Below, piece after piece: positions 53,901-63,159 of a stretch of DNA of 64,000 bases (position 1 is its first letter; every line of letters begins with the position of its first letter). Below the pieces are notes generated by a model, which was given only the letters and a program-made list of their open reading frames with translations, searched no databases and was not told the DNA's origin. The position numbers and the translations under genes were made by a program. The stretch is from Oncomelania hupensis (lineage: Eukaryota > Mollusca > Gastropoda > Littorinimorpha > Pomatiopsidae), in assembly GCA_036898135.1 (NCBI GenBank), contig CM072512.1:39486780-39550779 (forward strand), given 5' to 3'.

Positions 53901-55595
53901 CCCTACCCGGTGCTGGAGAAGCTCTCACGTACCACTTATCGCATCGAGGTAGGCGGAAAGCCCAGGACCCACCACATCAACCTGCTCAAGAGGTACCTGG
54001 AGCAGCCCACACCCGCCCCAGACACCCACTCGCTACTCACGGTCGCGCTGGCCGTCGAAGTGGATGGCACAGAGACCGGCGTCGCCGAATTTCCGCTAAA
54101 AGGGAAGGAATCCTTCCGGGACGTCTCTCTGGACCCCTCACTCCCCGCCGGCCAGCAACGCCAACTACGCGCCATCGTAGCCGAGTACAGGGAAGTCCTC
54201 ACCGACATACCTGGGAGGACGGACCTAGAAGAAGTCCAACTAACCCTGACGGACCCCACTCCCGTCCGACAGAAACCATACCCCGTCCCACTTTCCCAGC
54301 AGCAGGTAGTAAGGACGGAAGTAGAGGCTCTGCTACAAGCCGGAGTCATCGCTCCCTCCCGTTCCCCCTACAGCGCAGGCATAGTGCTGTCACGGAAGCC
54401 CAGCGGAGAGCATCGCCTCTGTATCGACTTCCGACAGTTGAATCTCGTAACCCAGTTCGTGCCCGGACCCCTATCCGACCCGACAGACTTGTTTGCAAAG
54501 CTACAGTCCGCCAGATATTTCTCCAGAGTGGATCTGAGCAAGGGCTTTTACCAGATTCCCGTGCACCCTTCATCCCGCCAGTACCTGGCCTTCAGCACGA
54601 TGGACGGCCACTATGAGTTTAACGTTCTGCCGTTTGGTCTACACAATGCCCCAAGTATTTTCAGCACGATGATGCGGAAGCTGTTGGACCCCCTCCACTG
54701 TCCGTCCCTACACTCTTTTATGGACGACATACTCGTCGCCACGGAGACATGGGAGGAGCACCTGCGAGTGGTGCGCCAACTCTTACGCCGCCTCAAAGAA
54801 GCTGGCCTCACTGCCAGGCCGACCAAATGCCAGTTCGGTTACCAAGAGCTGGAATTCCTTGGCCACACCATCAGCCAGGGACAGCTCCGGCCTCTGGAAA
54901 AGACTGTCCAGCGCCTTCGAGACGCGCCCCGCCCCAAGACCAAGAAAGATGTCCAGTCCTTCCTGGGACTGAGCGGCTTTTATCAAAAGTTTGTACCCGG
55001 ATACAACGGGATCGCCGCGCCACTGTCCAGCCTAACACGCAAATCAGCACCAGACCGAGTCCTCTGGACCCCGCAATGTGAAGCTGCCTTCCAGGAGCTC
55101 AAGGATAAACTGACGTCACAGCCAGTCCTGCGACTCCCCAACCACGGACAGCCCTTCGTCCTGCGCACGGACGCCAGCGACGTAGGCCTCGGAGCCGTTC
55201 TGCTCCAACGGGACTCCGCGGACGCCCCGACGCTCTTCCCCGTCGCGTACGCCAGCCGGAAGCTAAAGCCGGCCGAACAGAATTACGCCACGTCGGAGAA
55301 GGAGTGTCTCGCCCTCGTCTGGGCAGTCCAGAAGTTCCAGCTGTACCTCTACGGCTCGCACTTTACTGTCCAAGTGGATCATCAGCCGCTTTCCTTCCTG
55401 GCGACATCTAAATCGCTCAACGCCCGGCTGATGAGGTGGGCTCTGCTGCTCCAAGCATACTCTTTCCAGCTGGAGCACATCCCAGGAAAAGACAACCACG
55501 GCGCAGACTTCCTCAGTCGTCACCCCGCAACAGACTCCATCGAGTCGCCACTGAGGGCCGACGCCCCAGCCTTCATACCCGCCGCCGCCCACTAA
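50955..55595 (+). CDS. Gag-pol polyprotein, order gag-PR-IN-RT-RH (1546 aa)
   Basis: The start ACCATGG (50953-50959) is a strong Kozak site. Domains by residue: N-terminal module 1-40; a repeated E/R/K/A coiled coil about 40-190; gag domain about 225-390 (VYLARFERVAGENS...); zinc knuckle C436-C439-H444-C449; aspartic protease D504-T-G; integrase zinc-binding H676/H683/C713/C716 and catalytic core D746, D805, E841 (D-x35-E) with a GPY motif near 985; RT with D1193 and FMDD 1255-1258; RNase H with D1406, ending near HGADFLSRH. Classical gypsy has integrase last; here it precedes RT, as in Gmr1-like elements, while RT and IN motifs are of gypsy type. One frame, no gag/pol shift. All catalytic residues I can check are present. 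Confidence 0.95.
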   Translation: MADRGELALKYKSIGESLGLAGTELKDYVLANVDADVAEEKLKREERAKEREAKRQEEERAAARKKEEEKERIAAEERAAARKKEEEKERIAAEERAAARKIAEEERAAERRREEEKERVAQEERAAERRREEAKERIAEEGRAAARRKEEDERVAALEEKRKDKELERRQALLQLERERRDLGIASPASEDFSLIAPSFAASAGISAVPPPIPGMNFPLDPFVERDESIEVYLARFERVAGENSLDPQYWYRKLSHGLKGKAYEILAKTPTSEEGDYPALKKALLHGFELSGEHYRKNFRNSRREKGEKFTQFADRLATLRDKWIEQTDEPKTYDGLLELMLAEQLRGTMPAELRTFAAEQGAARLEDLIIVADRYLTAHPDDRQPRRDPAAPSSPDTRHQPRRPVPPANHRPLPPKGRPNPGAEPGKRSSELYCGYCQRRGHTREKCFRRLSDQRRKQGTVLALRQVTPDGNPVTPVVTPTDRPAVTEQVTVNDRPAHCLYDTGLTFDAVVRRSLIREQDLTGETITLKLADASQPSTTLPIARIQVTSRYVTGTIQAAVMDQPLYDLILGCRYVFLGMPPQPVESMAAVQTRAQAKSAATPPPIPNQMPEQIRKAQEDDVTLRKCYGKLPAARTPPKSGDFFVEDGLLFRQKDDHSQLVVPATLRPQVLELGHSMPLSGHMGIGATTLRISAQYHWPGMTEDVKRYVKSCRQCQRYSPRHHTVPVTISPTVVVGTPFQRVAVDIVGPLPRTKKRNQYLLTLVDACSMWCEAVPLPKIDAARVADALVTIFTRVGFPDNILTDNGSQFTGRLMQEVFQLLRIRHIRTPPYHPASNGQVERLNGTLISIIRKIADEQPEAWDTYVASALFAYRETPHTSTGYTPSTLLFGRPLSGPLAALRRSWTDAKLDEAPVDATKYVIKLQETLKATWKAASANLKKARERQARYHNRRARDRELQVGDQVLLLLPSGTNKLDIAWQGPYPVLEKLSRTTYRIEVGGKPRTHHINLLKRYLEQPTPAPDTHSLLTVALAVEVDGTETGVAEFPLKGKESFRDVSLDPSLPAGQQRQLRAIVAEYREVLTDIPGRTDLEEVQLTLTDPTPVRQKPYPVPLSQQQVVRTEVEALLQAGVIAPSRSPYSAGIVLSRKPSGEHRLCIDFRQLNLVTQFVPGPLSDPTDLFAKLQSARYFSRVDLSKGFYQIPVHPSSRQYLAFSTMDGHYEFNVLPFGLHNAPSIFSTMMRKLLDPLHCPSLHSFMDDILVATETWEEHLRVVRQLLRRLKEAGLTARPTKCQFGYQELEFLGHTISQGQLRPLEKTVQRLRDAPRPKTKKDVQSFLGLSGFYQKFVPGYNGIAAPLSSLTRKSAPDRVLWTPQCEAAFQELKDKLTSQPVLRLPNHGQPFVLRTDASDVGLGAVLLQRDSADAPTLFPVAYASRKLKPAEQNYATSEKECLALVWAVQKFQLYLYGSHFTVQVDHQPLSFLATSKSLNARLMRWALLLQAYSFQLEHIPGKDNHGADFLSRHPATDSIESPLRADAPAFIPAAAH

Positions 55596-55786
55596 CCGTA
55601 GCCGAGACCCGGCAGCTCCGCGGACCCCAGCCTTGGGCATCCGCCATCGACTACCCGGAACCCTGCATCGCCCCGCATCCCCCGGATCATCTCAAACCAT
55701 CGTCTCACCCGGCAGCCGACCTCAGAGCTGATTGGCCGCGTCTCAGTCGAGGCCTACGACCTCGCCTTTTTCCGTGGGGGGGCCTC
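55596..55786 (+). other. Pol 3' flank with polypurine tract
   Basis: 191 bp between the stop and the 3' LTR, no ORF for envelope. GGGGGGG at 55776-55782, four bases before the LTR, is the likely plus-strand primer. Confidence 0.7.
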
Positions 55787-57405
55787 TGTGACGAGGCGTA
55801 CAATCGACCTCTGAGCTAGGTTGCCCACAGTCATTCCTCGCACACAGCCAGCTACACTTTCCACACATCCAGCCACCCCTAACAGGCTCGCTCGCCAACT
55901 AGCTTAAGCCCCGCCCCTCGGGGACCCCCTGTTAAAGCTCGACACACAGTTAGACTCAGCGTCAGTCGAAAACCACCCAGCCTTGAAGCCACAACAACTT
56001 GTCCGAAGACACGTCTCCATCACCGGGCGACCTCTGAGCTACGGCAGTACTCGTGTGCTTCCACCCGTCTTAGTCAAGGTAAGAGAGGAAACTTACTCTT
56101 TGTCATGTAGCAGACCCATCACCCGTCGTTCGCCCAACATGTTCATACGTCCTGTCGATATGTATGTTCGTGTTTATAGTTTTGCCTTGATGTGTTGCTG
56201 TGACATGTATTTATTCCTTGCACATATTTTCTACCTTGTATATGACTCATGACATGTTTGAATTTATACTTGTATGCTCCATGTTAGCCCCATGTGTAAA
56301 TATCCCACGCCATGCTGCCCCTCCACATAGATTAAAGTCCCCAGTACAGCCCTTGCCTACAACCCCTTTACCCTGTACCTATTCCATTTGCTTCCCTCCA
56401 TGCTCCCAATGTATAGATATTTGCCCCTGTTAGCCACTACCCCATCTTAATACGCCGAAGGTATCACATATTAGCGGCTGCCAATAAACTCCACTATGGC
56501 CCTGTAAACCTAGTTGCATTGTTGGACTGTTGGAATGCACCGGTCAACTCTTGACTGGTCAGACCAATTTGAAATACTGAATGGGTAAAATGCGCCACAG
56601 GCCCTGAACCCAGGATATACCTATCCCCCGCTGATACAGAGTCTGTATTGCGTTACAGACGGCTCCTGTACCGGGCGAATTACCCCGGCCCTGTATCATC
56701 TCTAAGTCGCTGACCCGCTGCAGGCCCCTGACAACCCAGGGAGTCAACGAGAAGCGTTACTCTGAATTTCATCATCTCCTAGACAGCTAGCAACGAAAGC
56801 TGAAACCTGTGCCTGTACCTCCCACAAGATTGGCATACACGGTCATTGCGTCATAGCGTGACCGACTGACCCGCATCGCCGCTGAACCCACGCTAAAGCC
56901 TGGTCAAGTGACCACCCAGACTATCTTGGATCAACCGCCGCCCTCCTATAGCCAGCTAAGTGATTGACCCACGAGCATCACCACTCGAAGATCATCTGGC
57001 CAGAAACCAGCCAGATACACTCTTGCCCTATGACGATATCAGTCCACAGTAGCACTAGTACCCCAGAAGTCAACCACCCAGAATATCTCCGAGCTACTCC
57101 CTACTGATATAGACGCTACCCCGTGACTCACTATTAACATTACTTAATATAGACGACCCAATTCGATTTAAATAAACTTCACAGTTAGAAATTGCACTTA
57201 CCCAGACTGGCCTTTGTATTCGAATTTCTCAACTAGTGTTGTATACCATCTTTCTCGTCTACCCTTTGACTGTCTCTCATTTAGTTAGTAGCCCTAGCCT
57301 TAATTCTCTTGAATGTCATCGCATCATTAGCCTAACAAAGGAGGTAATACAGCGCTAGAGATTAAGAGCTTACCCCCCATTCCCCCAACCCCTTTCTTTG
57401 TGACA
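55787..57405 (+). repeat. 3' LTR
   Basis: 1619 bp, identical to the 5' LTR except at 55861. Confidence 0.95.
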
Positions 57406-58415
57406 GTGTCAAGCCTCTGTACCAGCTGTTCAAGTTCTTGTTTCACTCCTGCCAATCCATCAATGTCATCCGCAAAACGAAGATTGGAGATTGCTCTACC
57501 CCCCATGCTGACTGTGCCTTCGTGATCTGCAAGGGCATCTGATATGATGCGCTCTAGGAAGATGTTGAAGAGTGTTGGAGAGAGTAGGCATCCTTGACGC
57601 ACACCGATTGTTGTTGTGAACCAGTTCCCCATGGCGCTGTTATGGAGGACTGCCCTGGTAGCCTTGTCATACAGGCTTTTGATGACTTCAATAATGTTAG
57701 GGCTGATGTTGTACACTTTCATTGTTGCCCATAGAGCTGCATGCCAGACTCTGTCAAACGCCTTCTTGAAGTCTATGAACACATGATATAGATGTTGTTG
57801 GTGCTGCAGGTATTTTTCACAGATTATTCTGAGGTTGAAAATCTGTTCAGTGGTTCTTTGCCCTGCCCTGATTCCTGCTTGTTCTTGAGCTATGGTTTGT
57901 TCAGCTTGGGGTTTCAACCTGTTAAGAATTATTTTCAGGAGGGCCTTGCTGGGGTGGCTGATGAGGCTGATGGTGCAGTAATTTTCACACTCCTGAAGGT
58001 TACCGTTTTTAGGAAGAGTGATGACAAGCGACTGGGTCCATGGTGTAGGCCACTCCCCACTCTGCCAGATCTTGTTACAGATAATGGTGAAGGCATCAAT
58101 CATCGCTTCTCCTCCTGCTTGTAGCAGTTCCGCGGGTATGTTGTCCACCACCGCTGACTTCCCTTTCTTCAGCAATTGCACTGCTGCCTCAACTTCTTCC
58201 CGGAGAATTGGGAGGATTTCTTCTTCTTCTCTGTTCTCGGGACAGGCTAGATCTGATGGGTCTCCATTTGGTTTATGGTTGTAAAGGTCAAAACAGTACT
58301 CTGTCTATCTGTCCAAGACTTCTTGTTCTTCTGTAAGGCATATGCCACACTTGCTTTGGATCGTGGAGACTTTGGGCTGTTTAACACTTGTCAGCCGCTT
58401 CACAGTCTGGTAGGT
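57406..58415 (-). mobile_element. RTE LINE, 5' half (minus), cut by LTR element
   Basis: Continuation of 48172-48886 (57406-57410 is the duplicated GTGTC). An open frame from 58181 to the junction covers VDNIPAELLQAGGEAMID, FIDFKKAFDRVWHAALW, GVRQGCLLSPTLFN and LRFADDIDGLAG. It ends at 58415 inside the linker, cut by a degenerate LTR. Confidence 0.9.
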
Positions 58416-58416
58416 A

Positions 58417-58990
58417 TGACGTGGGATTTTATTGTTGCTTGACTCTGCATAATGGAATGCTATTACCCACTCGTCTTTAGTCTATGGGGATCGCTAGTAA
58501 TCTCCCTGTGACTTAACTTAATACATTTATTTGTTTAGCTCGGTCTGTGGTTAGGCTGGAGTACAGAGATAGATAGAAAAATGGTAAAAGATCACTGTCA
58601 CACTAGCTCTCACACGGCTATGAAACATATGTTATCCAGCCACTTGATAACAGTAAATATCACACATTTATTTCCTCTACTCTATACACGATCTGCTTGT
58701 ACGATACTAACTTAAAAGTTCAAATGTCTCTTGGACTGGTTCGCTTTTGATAGTTCTAGACAGCTACTGTTTCTTCATCGGGCACTGGATACTTTCTGCC
58801 CTAATGGATACAACGACCGACAAAGGCCACAAGCTCTATTTCAGCGGGTGAGTCTAGTCCTCTTTCAACCAACTTGTGGTCTTGATTCGCTCTTTGCATT
58901 CCGCTGGGCCTATAAACAATGACTGACTAATTACGAGGGCGCGCACAGACACACACATATGCACAATAGTGAAAACCGACAATTGCACAA
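58417..58990 (-). mobile_element. Degenerate solo LTR (partner of 17480-17853)
   Basis: Minus orientation, ending CCCACGTCA. Homologous to the LTR at 16880-17853 over about 380 bp with many substitutions. TATAAAC at 58913 would be its promoter read on the plus strand only, so no strand-specific claim is made. It contains a 38-bp RTE-derived patch at 58811-58848. Confidence 0.55.
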
Positions 58991-59212
58991 GGGGAGATCA
59001 AGAGTCCTGCGGTGGCGCTCCCTTCCTTCACAGAGCGAATGTACAAAAAGTCATCGAACTAGGGGTACAGTCAAACAGTGAACCGACGAAGGAGAAACCG
59101 TTGAGTGGATCTTGAGATTTGGCGTTCAACGGACCGACGGATCGACAGACCGATTGATCGACATTTGGCTCGCTCGGATTCACATTCAACTACTTGTGTT
59201 TAAATGGGGGGG

Positions 59213-59280
<68 letters not shown>

Positions 59281-59396
59281 CCTTTAAAAATGTAATGTCT
59301 TCACCAAAGTCATATTCGACATCCCCCAACTCCCCCTTCACCATCCAGAACCAACCCAGCCGGAATAAATATTCAATTAAAAACATAAATTAAAAA
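58991..59396 (+). repeat. Old repeat piece and (GA)n array
   Basis: 59090-59190 carries ACCGACGGATCGACAGACCG-type tetranucleotide runs and a 'gagTGGATCTTGAGATTTGGC' block like 2410 and 60430. (GA)n at 59216-59278. No gene. Confidence 0.65.
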
Positions 59397-59850
59397 ATCC
59401 CCTGTTCCGTAAAAAAGAATCTGCTGAAGCATCCTAAATGGTAACACTGAAGGATCTCCACCAGCCAGTCACTTTACAATAAAGGCATCCCATACAGGGG
59501 ACGCTGAAGCTGTTCTCTAATTTATCAAACCCCTGCTTACGAGAAAACACAATAGAATATAAACATCGTTATAAAATATTAACAAAACACATACATATAA
59601 AATTCCTACATTGCTAAATAATAATACCATAGAAAACCCTAGTGACCATTTGGCAGAGAGCGTCCAATATCCCCAAGCTGACTCAACAGACCCAATACAC
59701 AAAGGAGGAGTTTTGAGAGAAAGAAAAAAAGTAGGTGACTGGCCTAGCGAAGAAGATAGCAGATTAATAGAATAGAGAAGGAGCGAGAGAGAACAAATGA
59801 GAATGACAGATACAGTGGTAATTTAAAGCACTAAATTTCAACACAGTTGG
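59397..59850. repeat. 560-bp interspersed repeat, copy 3
   Basis: Diverged copy of 37305-37870. Its right end passes into the palindrome at 59781-59942 instead of the usual CCCCGG motif. Confidence 0.75.
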
Positions 59851-59942
59851 ATACTATGTACGAATACAGTATCCCACTGTGTTGAAATTTAGTGCTTTAA
59901 ATTACCACTGTATCTGTCATTCTCATATGTTCTCTCTCGCTC
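59781..59942. repeat. Near-perfect palindrome, 75-bp arms
   Basis: Arms 59781-59855 and 59868-59942 are reverse complements with two mismatches; the spacer is 12 bases. It duplicates the last part of the 560-bp repeat in inverted form. Can form a cruciform or a long hairpin in RNA. Confidence 0.95.
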
Positions 59943-59995
59943 TAGACTGGAGCTTCGTGCTGAATATCACCAGTACGTCCTGGCACTAATTGCAG

Positions 59996-60105
59996 GAATA
60001 TGGAGGACGCCGCCTCCTGTAAGGAAATTATCGATACGACTCATGCAGGCCGCATTTGCACTAATATTAAAAACCGACTCTGCCCTCAAACCTGTAGTTT
60101 AAAAG
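59996..60105 (+). CDS. Possible cysteine-rich exon (ShKT-like), tentative
   Basis: Open between an acceptor-like TTGCAG and a good donor AG|GTAAGC. It encodes DAASCKEIIDTTHAGRICTN and, further on, LCPQTCSLK, similar in spacing to the end of ShKT domains (CPxTC). No partner exon was found and one cysteine seems missing, so it may be chance. Confidence 0.25.
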
Positions 60106-60689
60106 GTAAGCCACAAATCCATTTTCATACTGCAAGAAAAAAAAGAAAAGTGCAAGGGACTTGAAAATAAAGGTAAGCCCTTTTACTTCAGGAATAAAAT
60201 GATCAGCTGCAGCCCCTTCTCGTCTGGAAATACGAGGAAAAAAAAACTACAGTAAACAACTTATGGGAATACAAACGATAAAGCATTTTGTTTTTAGCTT
60301 GACTAGTGAGCAAAACGTATTTAGCGACAAAGTGATTCCAGCGCCCCTGGCCTTGGCAGTACTGCAACACAATATGGCACAGGAGGCTGCCCACTTACCT
60401 AGGTATTGCTCCTAAGAAGTTTTATCATGATCTGTTTAGTGGTTCTTGAGAAAGAGCGTACCGACAGGCAGACCGACCGCCATTTTGCTTGTTCCGATTC
60501 CCGAGGTCAGGAAACGTTTTGTCAGCGAAACAAAATGTTGGTAATTATCGTGTGCGTTCCAAACGTAATATCGAGCAATAAAGTGGGTATCAGTAGACAT
60601 CAATGGGATAATAATAGTTGTTTCCATCTATCCTTATTTGTATTTTGGTTCTAGAAATTGTATGGAGATTATATAAAACCAGATGATAA
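60106..60689. other. Intergenic sequence
   Basis: No gene. 60410-60520 belongs to the old repeat (GTGGTTCTTGAGA; GACCGACCGCCAT). Confidence 0.5.
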
Positions 60690-61211
60690 GCCAGGATAAT
60701 GCATTTTCGGACACACATAGCCGATAAAATAAGCGTTTTGAAAAGTGTTGATTTTGTTGGCGTTATTGTGACAGGGCTTTATTTTAAGGAAGCACAAGGA
60801 AAACATGGAATGAGGGGACACCATCTGGACTATCTTGTAGCAAACAAATATGAAAATCGGCAAAGCCACATTTTACACACAGCGCAAAACGAGTTTAGAA
60901 AATTGTGTAGCACAATGACCTTGACCTTTAAGAACGTGCAAATATGGATGATCTCACATGCTTAGCAGTAGTTAAACTATCCGCAAAGTAAAAACGATGA
61001 GTTACGGTTCAATTTTATTAAAAAAATTTAATGAGTCAAAAAATTGGTTTGAACGAAAAAAGTGAAAATTGGGAGCGACGTGCCGACCATCTAAATGGAA
61101 ACCGGACTGCTGCTCAAGGGCGGCCCATGATCTGAAGTAGCAGAAAGCTTATAACAAAACTCAACATAATCGCTTTAGCCGTTGTAAAGATTTTGAGCAC
61201 AACTTATATGG
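60690..61211 (+). repeat. Old interspersed repeat, copy 2
   Basis: Same family and order as 800-1284. Confidence 0.55.
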
Positions 61212-61502
61212 CATTGGACAACACGATGACCTGCTCACAGTGGTGAAGTAACGGGAAACTCCCATTTTATGACCACGTCACCAGATCATCAGGCTTTGCA
61301 AGGACCATCCTGCAAGGCAAAGAGCAATGAGGTAGAAGAAGAGGGAGACCGAACACGATGTGGGAGGACAACATTCGAGAATGGACTGGCTAGACACTGA
61401 GCGAAGCCATCAGGGTTGCTGAGGACAGAGAAAGATAGAGTACGCTGGTTAAACAATCATCTGTGGTGCCCCAACGACCTCCGAGTTACGGGATAGGATA
61501 GA
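61212..61502 (+). mobile_element. RTE LINE 3' fragment
   Basis: C-terminal block from GQHDDLLTVVK to the GGATAGGATAGA tail, with stops. Its tail abuts the upstream flank of cystatin-like gene 2. Confidence 0.85.
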
Positions 61503-61783
61503 TTTGGATCACCTGTGTAGATATAGGTATGTAGCAAAACAATTGGTGTCTCGTGACCCCGATCTTAGCAGCTTCTGTTGTTGACTTGACTTCTTTCTTA
61601 TCTGAGGACAAACACTGAATTTAATCCCTTGGGCATTGAAATTGTTCTATTTAAACTGAGCAGAGAAATAGTTAAATAATCTTGTTCTACATTACTATCG
61701 TAGATACATAGTTTAGACTTCAGCATGTAATACTACTAGTATCGATTGTATAGTCGGTAGTAGTAAGTCGCAATAAGGTTACA

Positions 61784-62733
61784 ATGTTCAGCAAAACTTG
61801 TGTGATCATTTTTGTTGCTGCTGTAGCTGTATTCGTGATTGCAACTGGTAAGTTTAAGAAGAGATTTGACTCGTTAGGAGAGAGGAAGATTGATTATCCT
61901 ATACACGTGAGAACTTTCTAGAATTGTAATAAACATGTACTTTGTGTTTTCTAATAACCGTAATTTTTATGAATATAACGAGGGGACATTAGCACTAAAA
62001 AATCAATGTGACACATTATTTCCAGTGTTCCAAAAGGCGTCACGCCTAAACTCTCTATTCTTTTTGTCTGTCTCTCTCTGTCTGTTTCTCTCTTTTTCTT
62101 TCTTTCTGTCTGTCCCACTCTCTTTCTTTCTCTGTGTGTGTTGATTTTACAGTTCAATGCAAATCACCCTTGCAGGAGTAACCAGCCAGCCAGCACCTGG
62201 TGGTTTCCACCCCATTTCCAGTGACGACCCACATCTTCAGCCGTGTGTCATCTTTGCAGCAGTTGAAGTGAACAAACGTTGCAACTGCTTATTCTGCCAA
62301 ACCGTTGTCAGTGTATGTAATGCTTCAGAAAAAGTAAGTATAGTTCTTCATGTGATTTATTGATTATTTTCCATGTTTAAAGTTTCATTTTTAAATGCTT
62401 GAACGAAAGACAAAAACCATTACCTTCCCCATGACGATGTAGAAGACCAACTAGCTGAGAAACACAAATTATGGGACTGTATAAAGTTTTACACTATTTT
62501 TTTATATACCGAACTGCCATAATTCAACCATTTGAAATTCTGAACACTCCTTGTGCAACCCAAAACTGTGCAGTTGTTTTTCCTCGTCCAGTTGGAGTAT
62601 TTATTTATTTATTGTTTATGTATTACTGACAATTTGATCTAACCCATATATCTAAGTTTATGTGCTTTACAGTGATACTACAATCAACAAAATCACAACG
62701 CAGTTTATAAGACATTGTTGTTTATAAAACCAG

Positions 62734-62782
<49 letters not shown>

Positions 62783-63159
62783 ACATCACATTCTTCTCCC
62801 TTCTCTTCCCGTTGACACCCACGAGCAGGTCTGCACAGAACCTGAAAGCTTGCAGGAAGAATGCAGGTCAGAGGTCGTATGACGATTTAAACAGGTATTC
62901 ACAATCTTCTGAAGAAGAATAATAATAATAAGAAGAGACTATCACTGTGAATAACTGATTGAATGACGGACTGACTGATTGACTTAAGAAATGAATCAAT
63001 GGAAGAAATAATAAAGTACATAATTGGCTGTTATTTCAGATTGTGTCTGGTGCTATCTTTAATTTTACAATGACGATGCAGCAGTCCAGTCAGTGCAAGA
63101 GAGACAATTGTACCGTTCCGTTTTCACCAAAGGAATGTCCTCCTGATGCAACCGTTAAA
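61784..63159 (+). CDS. Secreted cystatin-like protein, gene 2 (three exons seen)
   Basis: Exons 61784-61847, 62176-62333 and 63040-63159, the same lengths (64, 158, 120) and phases as gene 1. Signal peptide MFSKTCVIIFVAAVAVFVIA; N-terminal PGGFHPISSDDPHLQPCVIF; the loop is KIVSG, with K74 in place of Q. Sequence runs KVC-stop after 63159 if the donor at 63160 is not used. Introns are much shorter than in gene 1 because MITEs, the TCTA array and the RTE are absent. Both genes lie on the plus strand, about 23.5 kb apart, so a segmental duplication is likely. Loss of Q may weaken inhibition of papain-type proteases. Confidence 0.75.

Larger units (their letters stand above)
48887..57405 (+). mobile_element. 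Young, intact Ty3/gypsy-type LTR retrotransposon, Gmr1-like order
   Basis: 8519 bp. LTRs of 1619 bp at 48887-50505 and 55787-57405; 5-bp target duplication GTGTC (48882-48886; 57406-57410). One uninterrupted gag-pol frame, PBS, polypurine tract; no envelope gene. It is inserted antisense into an RTE LINE whose halves rejoin exactly in QRLDT-TSRAYG. GC-rich coding sequence stands out against the AT-rich surroundings. Confidence 0.95.

Noticed and set aside
51006..55819. Many antisense and alternative-frame ORFs of 60-240 codons
   Set aside because: Shadows of the GC-rich gag-pol frame; no domain in any of them.
55596..55819. Envelope-like third gene of the LTR element
   Set aside because: Only 191 bp separate pol and the 3' LTR; no signal peptide or membrane segment.
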